The notes under the pieces were generated by a model, which saw nothing but the letters and a program-made list of their open reading frames with translations, searched no databases and was not told the DNA's origin. A DNA stretch of 64,000 nt, from assembly GCF_014898815.1 (NCBI RefSeq), contig NW_026515406.1, forward strand, positions 434,001 to 498,000, written 5' to 3'. This stretch comes from Panonychus citri. Taxonomy: Eukaryota; Arthropoda; Arachnida; Trombidiformes; Tetranychidae. How positions within the stretch are numbered: the first letter of the stretch is position 1; the number at the start of each line of letters is the position of its first letter. The position numbers and the translations under genes were made by a program. Of the stretch, positions 10,545 through 23,835 are shown one piece after another.

Positions 10545-13500
10545 TTCCAAATTGTTTTTGTCCAAAATCAAATTACCAAGACGATTGTTATTCCAAATAA
10601 CACATTTTAAAACCGAACCAAATCAACTCAATAATACACAGAATAAAGAACCATCTCCAACAATAATTAGCACAAAATCAAAATTCTAAATCATTTGAAG
10701 ATCTAATTAACTGAATTCGTTTAAGTGACAATTAGAAAACAAATCCAATTGAAAAAATGAAAAAATTTCCAATCAGCTGTTAACTTTTCTATTAACCAAT
10801 AGATGTCACTGGTTTCGCTCAGAATTGGAGGTAAAATGAATTTTCAATCATTTTAATTGATTAATTAACTAATTGAATTAGTAGTGATTAATTTTAATCT
10901 GTTCTTTTACAATTTAGTGAAGGTATTTGAAGAATCAACTGAAGAGGATTGAAAGTGTATCAATTTATCTTCTTCTATTGGAAGCGTTAACTCTTCAGGT
11001 AAGTTGATACATTTTGTCATTTTCTTTTGTATTGAGAATATGTTTTTTTCTTGTTTAAAGACAATTTATCTTACAATTAATTTATTACCAATGATTGAGT
11101 TAAACAGACTGACATTTAATGGTTAAGAATGTCAATGGTAATTCAAAATTATCGTTATTCTAATCAACTAATTTAATCTAAACAAAGTGTTTAGATGTAT
11201 AGTCATTGCCAAGAAAGAAAACTCTTTCTTTTTTTATCTCTTCTCTTTCTCTAATAAAGAAAAAGAGAAGAGAACAAAAAATATTCTATTTAACCATAAA
11301 TTCTAAGGTAAATGATCACATTGATTTATTTTATTCTTTCTTTCTCTTTTTTCTTCTTCTTTTCAGATCAAACTCTTAACAGGTAACACTCAACGCGAAC
11401 AAAAAAAAATCACAACAAAAGCCAAAAGGGATTTCCCAGATTATTACATCTTCTTTTCTGCAATTCTCCTCTTCTAATACTTATCCATTTCTTGATCATT
11501 GGAAGATGAAAAGTGAACCCATCGTTCTGACAGAATTTAGTTTAAAAATTCAAGTATAAGTTGAAAAAGAATTGAACAACAAGGTTGTAAAAGAGGAGAG
11601 AGAAAAAAAAGAAACATGGAAACACAAAGATTTACGTTTTAACTTCGGGTTTTACACCAACCAAACTTGTGAATCTCCACCCTGCCCATCATCAAGATTT
11701 TTCATCATTTTTTTCCTAAACAACAACTTGATCATCAACACTATCGACATGATGATGATCCTCATATTTCCATGATTTATAATGGTTATAATAATAATTC
11801 TTAAGGCGCAATTTAACCATGAATGATGATGATAATCAGTCATTCAGATTCAAATCAATGTCCTGGATTCTTATTACGTGAATGAAAGCGTAAAGAAAAA
11901 AAAAGATGGAGTAATAATGGAAATGGAAACACCACAAACCTACAGACAATTAATTCATCTCCTACATCGATACCTGATCATCATCTTCAACCTACTCTGT
12001 CAGAAATTCAACCAAATCATCAACAAATTGATCTCCCTTCATATTTTACCAATCAACAACATAAAAAAAACCAATTGGCCCAAACCAAATCAATTTCGTC
12101 GATCTCAAAAGTCACCAAATTAACTTTCCTGATCGCAGACAAATCAATACAACCACTTCCATCATCTTCCCAATGGAACCACTAGACTTATAACAAAATG
12201 GAGATTTCTATTGTTGCAATTAATTTGTCTAATTTCTCATCAATTCTAATCATATTAACGATTATTTTAATATTGGTGGAAAACCAGTTTATTCCTATGA
12301 AAAAGCTACACCGTTTATCCTGGAAAATCCCAGTTATATTTCAATAATAATATAACAATAACAATCAAAGAAAAGTATAAAATATCAGAGAGACAAGGTT
12401 GATTTAAGAAATTAAGTTGACTCTCTACTAAGAAAAGATTAATAGACTTAATTCTAATTACTTTTTTTATATGTATTAATTAGTAGATTGCTGATAATTA
12501 GGCAGAGAGAACTGCATTTGGACCTTGTGTTTGAACATCTAATATTTACATAACCACCACCGGTTTAATTGTAACTAATTGTACGTAAAATTAACTGAAA
12601 GACGTAAGTAAAATATATAACAAATTGAGACCAATTAATCAACATCTGATTGTAGAGTAACAATTTTCATCTACTATCAACACCAATTGTCATCTTTATA
12701 CCATAATCAACAATTAGTGAATGAATATCAATTGTTAATCTACAATTAACTAAACACAATTAATAATCGATTAGTTGTTGTTTTTTGTAATATTAATTTT
12801 CAATCTACGTCAATTAACTGAATAATTGAACTTTTTTTCTTCTTTTTCTTTCAGACTGATTTAATTAATTGTCTCCGTTAATTGTTTGTACAATTTTTTT
12901 CTCTCAATTAATCACAATCAACATCTGATCATCAACAATAATCTTAACCATTTATATTAACAGAATCATGGTTGATTGACTTGTTACTTGATTTAAAAGT
13001 TTCTAGTAAATTGTTGTAACTTTTGTTTTTCTAATTTCCTTAGAAAATTTTAAATCACAATTAACTAAATTTTCAATGATTGCATGTTTAATTATGGTTA
13101 ACCTTATCGTTAATTATTGATCAATTTAAAAAGCTTAACCAAATTCATGCCTCATCAAATTGTTTACAATCAAAATAATTAAGACACACGTCTAATTATT
13201 AGGTTACACTATTTGACAATCAATTGATGAACGTTAATCAATCTCAATTTAACCTTCAACAATTTATTTCATACTTGATCAAACTTAATTAAATTACTCT
13301 TTCAATTTCGTTCACAATCAAACTAATCATTTGGTTAAAATAATCATTATCAACTTTTTCAATTTTCTTCATCTTTTTTTTCAGACAAAATCAACCTTTA
13401 TAATGACAACAATTAACATCACTTTTTTTCACAACTAATTGTAGTGATTAACAGTTAGCAGCATCATCAACATCATCATTTCAAATCAACAATCAATATT

Positions 13501-15490
13501 CAATTGTTAACTTTTTCTCATATCAAACATGAACGTTATTGTCTATTATAAATTGTCCTCTTAATTGTTTAATCATCAACGTAATCATCTTGTATTCCTT
13601 GATTATTATTATTTCACTAAACTAATCAAGGTTGACTGATAATTGGTGAAGGGCATCATCTTGATGATGATGATGATGATCATCGTAACAATCAATAATT
13701 AACATCATCAAACTGACTAAATGTTTTACTTTTACAATGATAATCAATTGTTGGATAAAAGCAAAATAATCAGATTTAAATGAATCCAAAGTAATTACAA
13801 ACAATTAAAACCAAACTAACCAATAGATTAATAAACATAATTTAACTATTGATTAGTCGATCATTTGTTTTAATTGTAAACAATCAACAATTAAACCAAA
13901 ATAAATAATCATAAGTAAATAAAACAATCTGATATCATAATGATCGCTAATTAAATTGTGGTATGCACTCAATCAACCATTCAACTTGAAATCAAAACCA
14001 ACTTACATAATTGTAATTACAATAATCGAAACAATTATAAACTCTCAAAAAAAAAAAATTCATCGATATCTAATCAATCAGATTAGATATGAATTCATCT
14101 CATGACTAAATTGAATGAAAAATATTGATGATGATGCTGATGATTAGTATTAATGACGATAATCAATGAATGATGATCAATCCTTTTCCTCTGTCTATTT
14201 AATTGTGAGTCCAATTGTTGCTTGAAATGATCAATAATTAACCTTAATCACTAGGAAAAAGAGAGAAAGAGAGAAAGAGTAAAATAAGAGTATTAGATTA
14301 ATATGATTAGTTAATCATCAAGGTTAATGAAAAAATGAGTGAAAAAATCAAAGGATGAGAAGATGATGATTCTCATCATCATCATCATTATCATCATGTT
14401 ATCATCATTATTAGTCACGTGTAAGGAAAACCCTGAATACGTCATGAATTTTATACTATCTGTAAATATCATAGGAAACTTAATTCAGTTTAATATTAAT
14501 AGTGTAATTAGTATAATTATCGTGTTCAAATGATAATGATAATAATCATTTGTTATCATGATAACAGGTAACACGTATTAATTTGAGGAACCATAATGTT
14601 TAAAGTTAATTGTTTGATACCTTTTGTTACCCTGGTTAACAACGAAAGTTAATTACAATTTGATTGTACAATTAAATCATATATCTAAAAGGGAGAGAGA
14701 GAGAGAAATGAAAAAGTTTAGTTAATTGAATCAAATGATGAGAAAGTTTTTCAAATCTTGTTAATTATTATACATAAATATTGAACTAGTTTATGTATCT
14801 AATTGTCAAAAACTTTAACAATTTAATTAACTGATATTTTACAAAATATTAAAGTTAATGATTAAGGTTGATGGATTAATGATAAATCATTTACGTTGAT
14901 AACTGTTGATATTTTTGCTTTGAAAATATTAACAGTTACAATTTTTTCAAGTTGACACATTAAATTTATGATGGTTAATCAAATTGTCTTCAATAATTAA
15001 GACAAAACTTATTAAATTGTAACTTAATAGTTACACTAGTTTTAAGAAATTGTTGTTTATGTCTCTATTATTGAGCCAATGCAATCAAGAAAAGTTAATA
15101 TGCCTCAAAATGATAATAGTTAATCAAATATAATTACCAAGATAATTAAATCGTAAATGAATTTATCTTTCAATCCAATGATTAACTTGATACGTAGACG
15201 ATTCTTAAAAGTAGGGCTAATGTACCGTTATTATTATCGTTGATATTTGTTAATTGATAGTCCAAAAATGAGACGGGAAAATTAAATCGTCATAATCGAG
15301 AAGGTTACAAAGGACAATAGAAGTTGATAATCAAAGTTAATCAACTTGAATCAACATGTGTAAACAGGATTGAAGCAGCAATTTAGTTATAATATCATCT
15401 CGTTGTCATATGTAGTTTTAATTGTGTCGTGTTGTTGTTGTTGTGTTGGAAGAGAAATGCGAATGATGATAAATGAGAAGGGTAAAGAGG

Positions 15491-15529
<39 letters not shown>

Positions 15530-17724
15530 GATATTATAAAGACAGAGAAGATAAAGTTTATCGAAAGACTTTTTCGTCTACGTCGTTATTAGGCCAGTCG
15601 CTTACGACGAAACTAAAATTTTCTCTTTCTTTTTTCTTCTCTGTCTAATTTTGTTTTTCTATCATATAATATATACGATATTAGCACGTTATTTTGTGGT
15701 GATGGATGATAAGGATGATCCATCTCTTTCTTTTCCTCTTTCTTGAAGAACAGAAAAAAATGAGACAATCCCATGACAAAATTACCTTTTCTTGATTACT
15801 CTTCATTTCCATGTGTACATATATCGTTGATCATTAATTATTTTACATTGTAATTAAGTCTCTCTAATTAATCTGAGATCAAACAAGTATATTCGTTAAC
15901 ATTGAATGACAAAATTGAGGAAAAATTAATTGTTATTTTCTGATAGCAATTGCACCAACTATTATCAGGTCTTACTATTAATATATTATCACTTTTTTCA
16001 TGTATATAAATATAATACTTACTATATGATTGTTACTTAATTTGTGACTATTTTACAACAATAACAATTAACTTACTCTTCATTTACCTTGTTTTGTTAA
16101 TTTCCTTGATTCCTGAATACACATTCAGTTGATTGTCAAAGTTTTCTGTTAATAAATTGTCACCATATTCATTCAGTGTAATCGATGGTTTTTTGTTGTT
16201 ATTGTTGTGCCATTGTGTCAATTGGGTAAACGATTAATTCATCATCATTTCTGTTGAACAACAAGAAAAAAAATCACAAAAAGAAAACAATTAATTTTTT
16301 CATAATCATTTACCTTTGGATCGTTTTATCCTCATCATTTTTTTTTCTTTGGCCTTTCATCATCGACTTTACCTTTAGGACATTAAGTTTATCGAAATTC
16401 GTGCTTGTATATGTGTAAGTGTATTACAGCTTACAGAGTGTCTACCTTACCAGGTAACCCTGAGAAAAGAAGAAAGAGAAAAAGAAGAGAGGAAGCTCGA
16501 GAGAGGGAGAAAGAGAAAATACCTTTACATGTAAAAGTTTTTTTTCCTTATATTAATTTGCTCCCTTATCATCATCGTCTTTCTTTATTCTCTTTCTCCT
16601 CTTTTTTCTTGCTCCTTCTACTTCTTGATTGTTGGTCGATTGCCTGTGTGTGTATACTAAGGTAAAAAAAGAGAGAGAGAGTGAGCAAAAGAAAAATTAA
16701 AAGAGGGAGAAAGTGAGAGAGTGAGTTTCTCATCATCATCATCTTTCTGTACTCTCAAAACTAACCATACAACATAAGCACATCAGCACCGATAATATTA
16801 CCTGTTGAATCCTGAATGTGAACATTATAACAGGAATTATAAGTTTTACCGTTTGTATTACGAAAAGCCGATTATCAATGAACCAAAATACCAACACGAG
16901 AAAGTCCATTTTATAAGTTTGTGTCTTCACGTTACGTCAACGATTTCGTCAACAATCAGCAATTAACAAATTGTTATCCATCCATTGGGTGAGAAAAAGA
17001 GAGAGAAAGAGATAGAGACAAACAGAGTGAGTGTCGATTCTTATCTTCATATGTCATCACATGAAACATTCACCGATCATCTTGATCCACTAGTTAATTA
17101 TTAACGTGTACGTGTTTGTTTGTGTGTGTGTGTGTTTGCTGGTGAGTTGACTTGCTGTTTAAACCACTCAAATGATCTGGATTAATTGTAACCAGTGTAA
17201 GTGTTTCATCATTAACTGTGTTTCTACTTAAATCAACAGCACAGCGAAAAGTGTTTGCATGATTACGTGTCGATAAACAAATCATAACATTGGCACTAAT
17301 TCAAATTGTTGTTTAATCCTTCCCATCACTTGTAACGATTGTTTCAATTAATCTGCTACTACGATCACACGTCTAGTGGATGTAAGATCAACACGATACA
17401 AACATCGGGAAAATCAAAAACGGGAATCAGTTAATTGTGGTTTTCCATTTGTAATTTCAGATTGTTGTTTTCACTGTGATTCTGGTTTTCTCGTTTATTC
17501 AGTGGTGGGTTTTGTCTTCATCTTTGTGGATTTTTTTTTCTCTTGTATGATTGAGAGGCTTTTGTACCTTGGCTACTCGCTCAACTTGATCTTCCTTTGA
17601 TTTCGTGAGTGGAATTTTCGTTTTGTGAGTGAGTGTTAATTATATCACTTTTGATGATTTTCTTTTGTTGATTTTTGTTTGTCTCTACATTGTAACAACC
17701 ATTTTGAGTTTAATTTTCCGTCAA
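10545..17724. other. about 7 kb without a recognised coding gene; possible 5' UTR exons
   Basis: No open frame here has recognisable domains. Around 10909-11000 (acceptor CAATTTAG, donor CTTCAG|GTAAGT) and 11366-11382 (acceptor TTTTCAG, donor AACAG|GTAAC) there are exon-like segments on the plus strand that do not encode a continuous frame. They could be 5' UTR exons of the Relish gene or of a non-coding RNA divergent from PIGG. Between 11820 and 12180 a frame rich in Ser, Gln, Asn and His is interrupted by stops. The rest is AT-rich with AATTGTT-like words and simple repeats. Confidence 0.4.
15491..15527. repeat. (GA)n microsatellite
   Basis: An uninterrupted GA dinucleotide run of about 37 bases inside the gene-poor stretch upstream of Relish. 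Shorter GA runs recur at 14694, 19146 and 23581. Confidence 0.9.
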
Positions 17725-19787
17725 ATGTCGTACGAGGAGAAGAAAGTTTTCTGCACCAATGATCCAAATTCTGGTGGCCTAATGTTAAGTCAACCAAATT
17801 GTTTGTCATCTTCCGTTTTAACCTCAGGCCTGGGAGTATCTGGAGCATCAGCAACTCCCGTTAATGATTCTGGAAATGGTCCCAATGATCAGTATTCACC
17901 ATATGACAATTCAGATGGATTAATGAATTTAATTAACTCTGAACTTTCACCAGTTTCGGTTTCCTTGTCATCGCCAACCTCAAATTCAGTCCTTGTATCA
18001 CCAGTGCAACAACAACAACCTCAATCAATGGTTAATCCATCATCAAGAATCTGTGATCAGTTGATACTCTCAATGGAGTGTTCACCAAATTCAAATACAT
18101 CGACCATGACTCGATTACATTCAACTCACCCTCAACATCAACATCAAGTTCAACACCAACACCAACACCATCATCCTCAACAACAACAACAACCTCATCA
18201 ACAGCATCTTCAACATCCACACCAACAACAACACCATCAGCAGCATCAGAACCTTCACCCTCATCACCATCACTTGTCACCACCTTCATCAGGTCAACAC
18301 CAATCTCCATCACCGTTACAATCATCAAGTGGATTAGGATCACCAGTGACCACATCATTATTTTATCGTTTAACTGACCAACATCCGAAAAAGACAAAGA
18401 TTGAAATTCAACTTGATAATGGATCAACAGGTATATCTTTGGGTCCCATGGAAACAGATGATAATTCAAGTAATTATCTCATCTTTTTTTTTACATTTTC
18501 TTTTCCTCCTCTTCACCAAATTGATCTCACCTAACCTTCTCTCTCTCTCTCTCTTCCGCTGTCTTTTTCTATCGTCATTACCTTTGTCAATGATTCTCCC
18601 TCCATTTCTTTTTTTTTGTCTTTATACCGTCGCCCTTATTTTGCACTATCAGTCAGTTAATTTTCCTAATAACTAGATAACTAATTATCTAGAAACTGTA
18701 ACTTACAATAATCCCTCTGTAACTCAAAGCATTGAGAGAGCGAGAAAGAGATACAGTGATGTCAAACACTGATTGTCAAAAAAAATGATGATAATGATCC
18801 TCAGGTAATGACATGAGAATCGTTGGAATCAAGGAATGTTAATGATTAAATCACTAAAGGTGTGTATACAGAAATCATATCAGCTTAAAAATATTGGAAA
18901 CTCTGGTTGGATTAGTAATAGTAGCGGGATTTATATGATTGTGAGCCAATAGAAAATCCAAGTTTAGAAGCCAATGTAAGTTAATTGTTAAGATTATCTA
19001 GAAGTAAATCTTTGAATATACAGAAAATGAGAGAGAAAGAGAACAATTAGAAACTCTGATTTATCAATGGAAATAAAATCTATGTTAAAAGAGATAAGGA
19101 ATCAGAGCAGAATTGGAATACAAAATAAACACCAAAAAGGGAAAAGATGAAGAGAGAGAGAGAGAGAGGAAAAATAGAATCGAGGTAATAAAAAGTGAGA
19201 GAATTTAGAAAAAACCAAAAATACCTAAATTAAAGGAGAAAACTTCCTTGTCCTTTCTTACCAAAACAACAATATAAAAATACATGTAAAGAAATGTTTA
19301 TATTTATATTATGTTGATGAAGAAATGATTAGTGGATGATTAGGATTAGAGAGAAAGTGGTTATTATTTCAATTGTATGAATAGTAGTTGGTAAGTTACT
19401 GTTGTTGTTGTTGTTGAAAGGAAAGGTAAGTGTGACCTTTTCAATTAAGGTCACTTGGATATGGAATGAAAATTGTTGAATCCAAAATGTTGAAGAGAAG
19501 AAAAAAAAACAGGACAAGAATTAATATATAATCTAATTGAGAGAAAGAAAAATATATTAATATAAATATATAAGAAAAGAAATTTGATTCGCCATTTTGA
19601 ATGAAGAAATTTGTTAAATTGTTATAAGATGAAGTGGAGGCCCTGACAATCAAAAATGGACAATCAAATTGAAAAACATGTTACACTAGACGTAAATAAA
19701 CAGGTAGAATTCACGTCAATTGTCACAATTTTTGTTTTACCTTCAACATTAAATCAACCATCCATCACCCTTATTCCAGCATTAAGG

Positions 19788-19824
<37 letters not shown>

Positions 19825-22713
19825 AATCATTATAATTCAGCTAATAGAATAGAAAAACCAATCTGTCAATATTATCTCTTGATATTTTCTTACCTTATTC
19901 TTCCTTGAATTGTTCAGCTTTTTCTTTAACCATTATTATTATCCCAAGTCATTTGATTCCTTTTTAATTTCACTTCGGATTTAACCTTCTCTTTAATTGT
20001 TTTAAATTGATGGATAATCTCTATTATCTTATCATCATTATCCTTCCATCAAATTTGATTGTCGGCTTATTAATCGGGTCTTCCTTGTGTCCCTTTATTA
20101 GGATCCTATCTGAGAATTGTAGAAGAACCAACAAACCGAATCAGGTACCGGTACAAAAGCGAAAAAGGATCTCATGGTGGATTAACGGGAGAAAACAGTT
20201 CACAGAATAAGAAAACATATCCAACAGTTAAGGTAAGAAAAAAGAGAGAGAGAGAGAAAATTGAACGAATTAAAATATTAGAAACAAAAAAAAAAGAAAA
20301 GAGAAGAAAATTCTAGTAGATTATTTTAGAAGAGAATAAAAAAAATGTTCTTTTCTTTTGTAATTTTGTTTTTCTTTTTTTCTTTTTGTTTCTAATTTTT
20401 GTTTTTCTTTTCTACAACAAATTGTGTTACCTTTTAAAGCTTAAAAATTACCGATCATCGAACCAAGTCCACATTAAGGCCAGTCTTTATACGAATGATT
20501 CAACACCTAAACTTCATGTACACAAATTAATGGGAAAACATTGTAACGAAAATGGTTTTTGTATCTTACCTCTTGGAGACAATAATCAAGCAGTGTGAGT
20601 AATCCGATCATCTCTTTGTTTCATTTTCCCTCCAATTAATTTGCAAATTGTGATTATCTTCAGTTAGAAAAGAATTAAAGTTGATCTTCTTGTCGATGAT
20701 GATATAAAATTGTGAAGAAAAAAGAAAAAAAAATTTCAAAATGGACAATATAAAAAAAGTGACCATCATGTAAACAACAACAATCCATCATAATTAAGTT
20801 ACCATAATTATCCTAATCAAGAAGATGAAATTGTAACCACCATCACATCATCAATTACCTTTCTAATTACGATAGTTTTAATTGTCTACCTGTGATTACC
20901 TTTAAAGAGATTAATTAAATTGAAGGAAAGAGAATCTCTTTTATTTTATTTTATTTTTCTCTCTTCTTTCTGTGTGTTAACCAGATAGAGAAAAGAAAAC
21001 AGGAAAGAGTAGGCCGATTGATAGAAGTTCTTGTGGAACCGGTTGATTAAATTTCTTTCACTGATTGTGAGAAGAATTAAGAAGAGACCTTTAAATTATA
21101 CGAGTTTAATTTCTATTCGTAATTTTTATCTCTCTCTCTTTCTCTCTCGAATATCAACTTTAAGGAACCAACTTGATGCTCGTTTCAAGGTTAACGGTTT
21201 CAACTTTTGTATTGACTCAAAGATGATGTTGATTCTTAACCATCATCGCCATCGATTTATTATCATCACTAGTCTCTGTTAACGGATTTCGATTCATTAA
21301 TTATGGTAATTAACTTTTTGTTTCTCTCTTCCTATTTATTCAGATTCCAAAATTTAGGAATTCTATTTGTGGGTAAAAAGGAAGTTCCTGAAATACTTTA
21401 TCAACGGAAATTGGAAGAGCATAAATTGATATGTGCTCTAAGTGATAGGTCACAATTATCGGGTAAGAATTTGATAATTATGTTAACCAAAGTGAGATTT
21501 TTAAAAATTGAATTTTCTTTTTTGTTTCTCTCTCACTCTCTCTCTCTCTCCGTTTTAGAATCTGATCGGGAGCGACTTCGAGAAGAGGCTGATCGTGAGG
21601 CGAAACGGATTAATCTTAATTGTGTTAAAATTTGTTTCCAAGCATTTGATCAAAGCCAAGGGATGAATTTTCCTATTTGTGATGCCGTTTTTTCAAGACC
21701 AATAGCTAATCAAAGTACGTCGACGATCAAAACTACAATCAATTACTTTTAATTGTTGTCATTTTGTTATCTCATTGATTGTGATAATTATCATTATTCA
21801 ATTGTAATAGTAATTGTTTTCACGATTATTTTATTTTTCTCTTAATTGTTTTTTTTTATTCTTTTTTTCTGGTTTGTTATTAGAATCTCCCGATTCTGGA
21901 GAATTGAAAATTGTTCGAATGGACAAATATTCGGGTGTTTGTACAGGTAATGAGGAAGTTTTTCTTCTCTGTGAAAAGGTAAATAAGAAAGAGATCAAAA
22001 TTCGTTTCTTCGAGACGGACATGGACGGAAATCAAACTTGGGAATCATTTGCCTCTTTCACGGAGGCCGATGTTCACCATCAAGTGGCCATAGTTTTCCG
22101 AACTCCACCCTATCATAATACCAATATTGATCGATCGGTTCAAGTTTATGCTCAATTATATCGTCCAAAAGATGGTGAATACTCGGAACCAAGGCCATTT
22201 ACCTACAAACCTAAACCAGTAGATCAAGAAGGTGTTGAACGGAAGCGGAAAAAAATGTCCACACATTTTAATTCAGCATTTCCAATGCTTGGGGGTAACA
22301 TAATTGTTCCCGGAGGATCAATTGGACCCCAATCATCAACGGGAAATAATAATATCGATGGAGGTATAAACGTTATCCTAAACAATACCAATAACGTTAA
22401 TAATAATAACAATAGTAATAATAATAATTGTGATAATCGAGGTGATAATCAAAGAAATATGAATGACCGAAGGTCAAGCATTGAGAGTAACAATTTATTG
22501 GGAGGTGATAATAATAATAATGGATCTGGTAATAATAATGGACGACGAGTGATTGGTAATGGTGGTGTTGTTGTCGATGATGACGATAGTGACCAATACG
22601 TTGGATATACTGGTAATGGAAGAAGTTATTTCCTCTCTTCGTCAATGTCAACCCAAGGTCCAAATAACTCGTCAACCGAACCAACCGATGTCAACTATTA
22701 TGGTGCTAATTAA
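17725..22713 (+). CDS. Relish-like NF-kB (Rel homology) transcription factor without ankyrin repeats, 698 aa
   Basis: Six exons with consistent phases: 17725-18430, 20102-20232, 20440-20594, 21344-21462, 21559-21714, 21884-22713. Residues 1-235 are low complexity with a Gln/His-rich block (about 135-192). The Rel homology domain follows: exon 2 has the DNA-contact loop RYRYKSEKGSHGG, exon 3 the LYTND and HVHKLMGKHC block, exon 4 FQNLGILFVGKK, exon 5 REEADREAKRINLN and CVKICFQAF. Exon 6 has the dimerisation (IPT) domain with GELKIVRMDKYSG and DVHHQVAIVFRTPPY, then an NLS (KRKK near residue 542). These blocks resemble Relish/p100-p105 more than Dorsal. A tail of about 155 residues rich in Asn, Gly and Asp ends at the stop. 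No ankyrin repeats or death domain follow in this exon or before the next gene. The start is the MSYEEKK ATG. An in-phase alternative donor at 18469 would add 13 residues. Confidence 0.88.
19788..19824. repeat. (GAT)n microsatellite in Relish intron 1
   Basis: About 12 tandem GAT triplets within the 1.7-kb first intron of the Relish-like gene. Confidence 0.9.
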
Positions 22714-23835
22714 CTGGAAACAAAAGAAAATGCTGAAAGATAATTAAAAGAGAAAAGAGAAAGACAAAAGTAAGAGAAATTATTTATTACCATTTCTTAT
22801 TTATCATCATCATGATTATCGTCATGATTTTTTTTTCAAGAGAATTAAAAAAAAATGAAATTTTCTATTCTCAAAATCATGATAACCTTGAGGTTCCTCC
22901 AAACTAATTGCACGGTCAACACGAAATTTATTACATAGTCCATTTGAATATTTAGACAATTTAATTTGGACAATTTGATTGAGAGACGAAGAGAGAAGAA
23001 AAATTAATCACTTCGAATATCAGTCTGGTTATGAAAGAGAAGTAAAAAAAATACAAATATGTCAACAATACGAATCAAATTAATCATTTGATTGTCCATT
23101 TGATTAACGACTTTGGTGATTAAATAATCACATCAACTTATTTAAAAAAGAAAAATATAATTAATTGAATAATCAAAATCAGCTGAATCAATTTTTTCGC
23201 TTGGCCTCTTGTCAAAAAGATTTAGAAAATTATAATAAACAAAGTCAATCAGAGGGTGAGATTGGTTAATTAGTTGATTGTTCGAAAATCATTACAATTA
23301 TTATACTTTTTTTTCTTATTGTTTTAAGGTGAGTTGACGTTATTAATTAATATTATTTATCATTTCATGAAATCTTATTTTCTTTTTTTCTCCATCATCA
23401 TAATCATCGTCATTATTATTATAATCAGTCAACTTTGAAGGAAATGAGAGAGAATTAATAATCAACTTAAATAGGAAGGTCAAGAACGCAATTAAAATGC
23501 CAATTAGAAAATGAATTAAATGGAGGAATGAGGAAAGAGATTAATATATAATATATAATATGGAAAAAGGCTTTTAAAGAAGAGAGAGAGAGAGAGAGAG
23601 ATCATGTTCTTATAATTTCAAGATGATGATGATGATGATGATCAATACATTTTTCTCTATGAAAACAAAAAGATAGCATTTTTGATTAAACTCTAAGCAA
23701 TTGAATTGAATTCATAATGAGTGAAAATGTTAATGGACACTTATTAAAATGAAATTTTGATAATGTCTGTCACAGAAAATAATGAAAGAGAGAGAGAGTG
23801 ATGAGCTGGATCTCTGGGATTAAGGGGAAGATGAA
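22714..23835. other. convergent intergenic spacer
   Basis: It holds the 3' flanks of the Relish-like and SPOC genes, AT-rich with (GA)n at 23581-23602 and (GAT)n just after. I looked here for ankyrin-repeat exons that might extend the Relish-like gene and saw none. Confidence 0.6.

Noticed and set aside
11572..12123. Short ORFs in the 10.5-17.7 kb gap
   Set aside because: Frames are interrupted by stops, are low complexity and match nothing; they may be UTR.
18032..18469. ORFs of 145 and 99 codons overlapping Relish exon 1
   Set aside because: Shadows of the Gln/His triplet-rich coding sequence in other frames.
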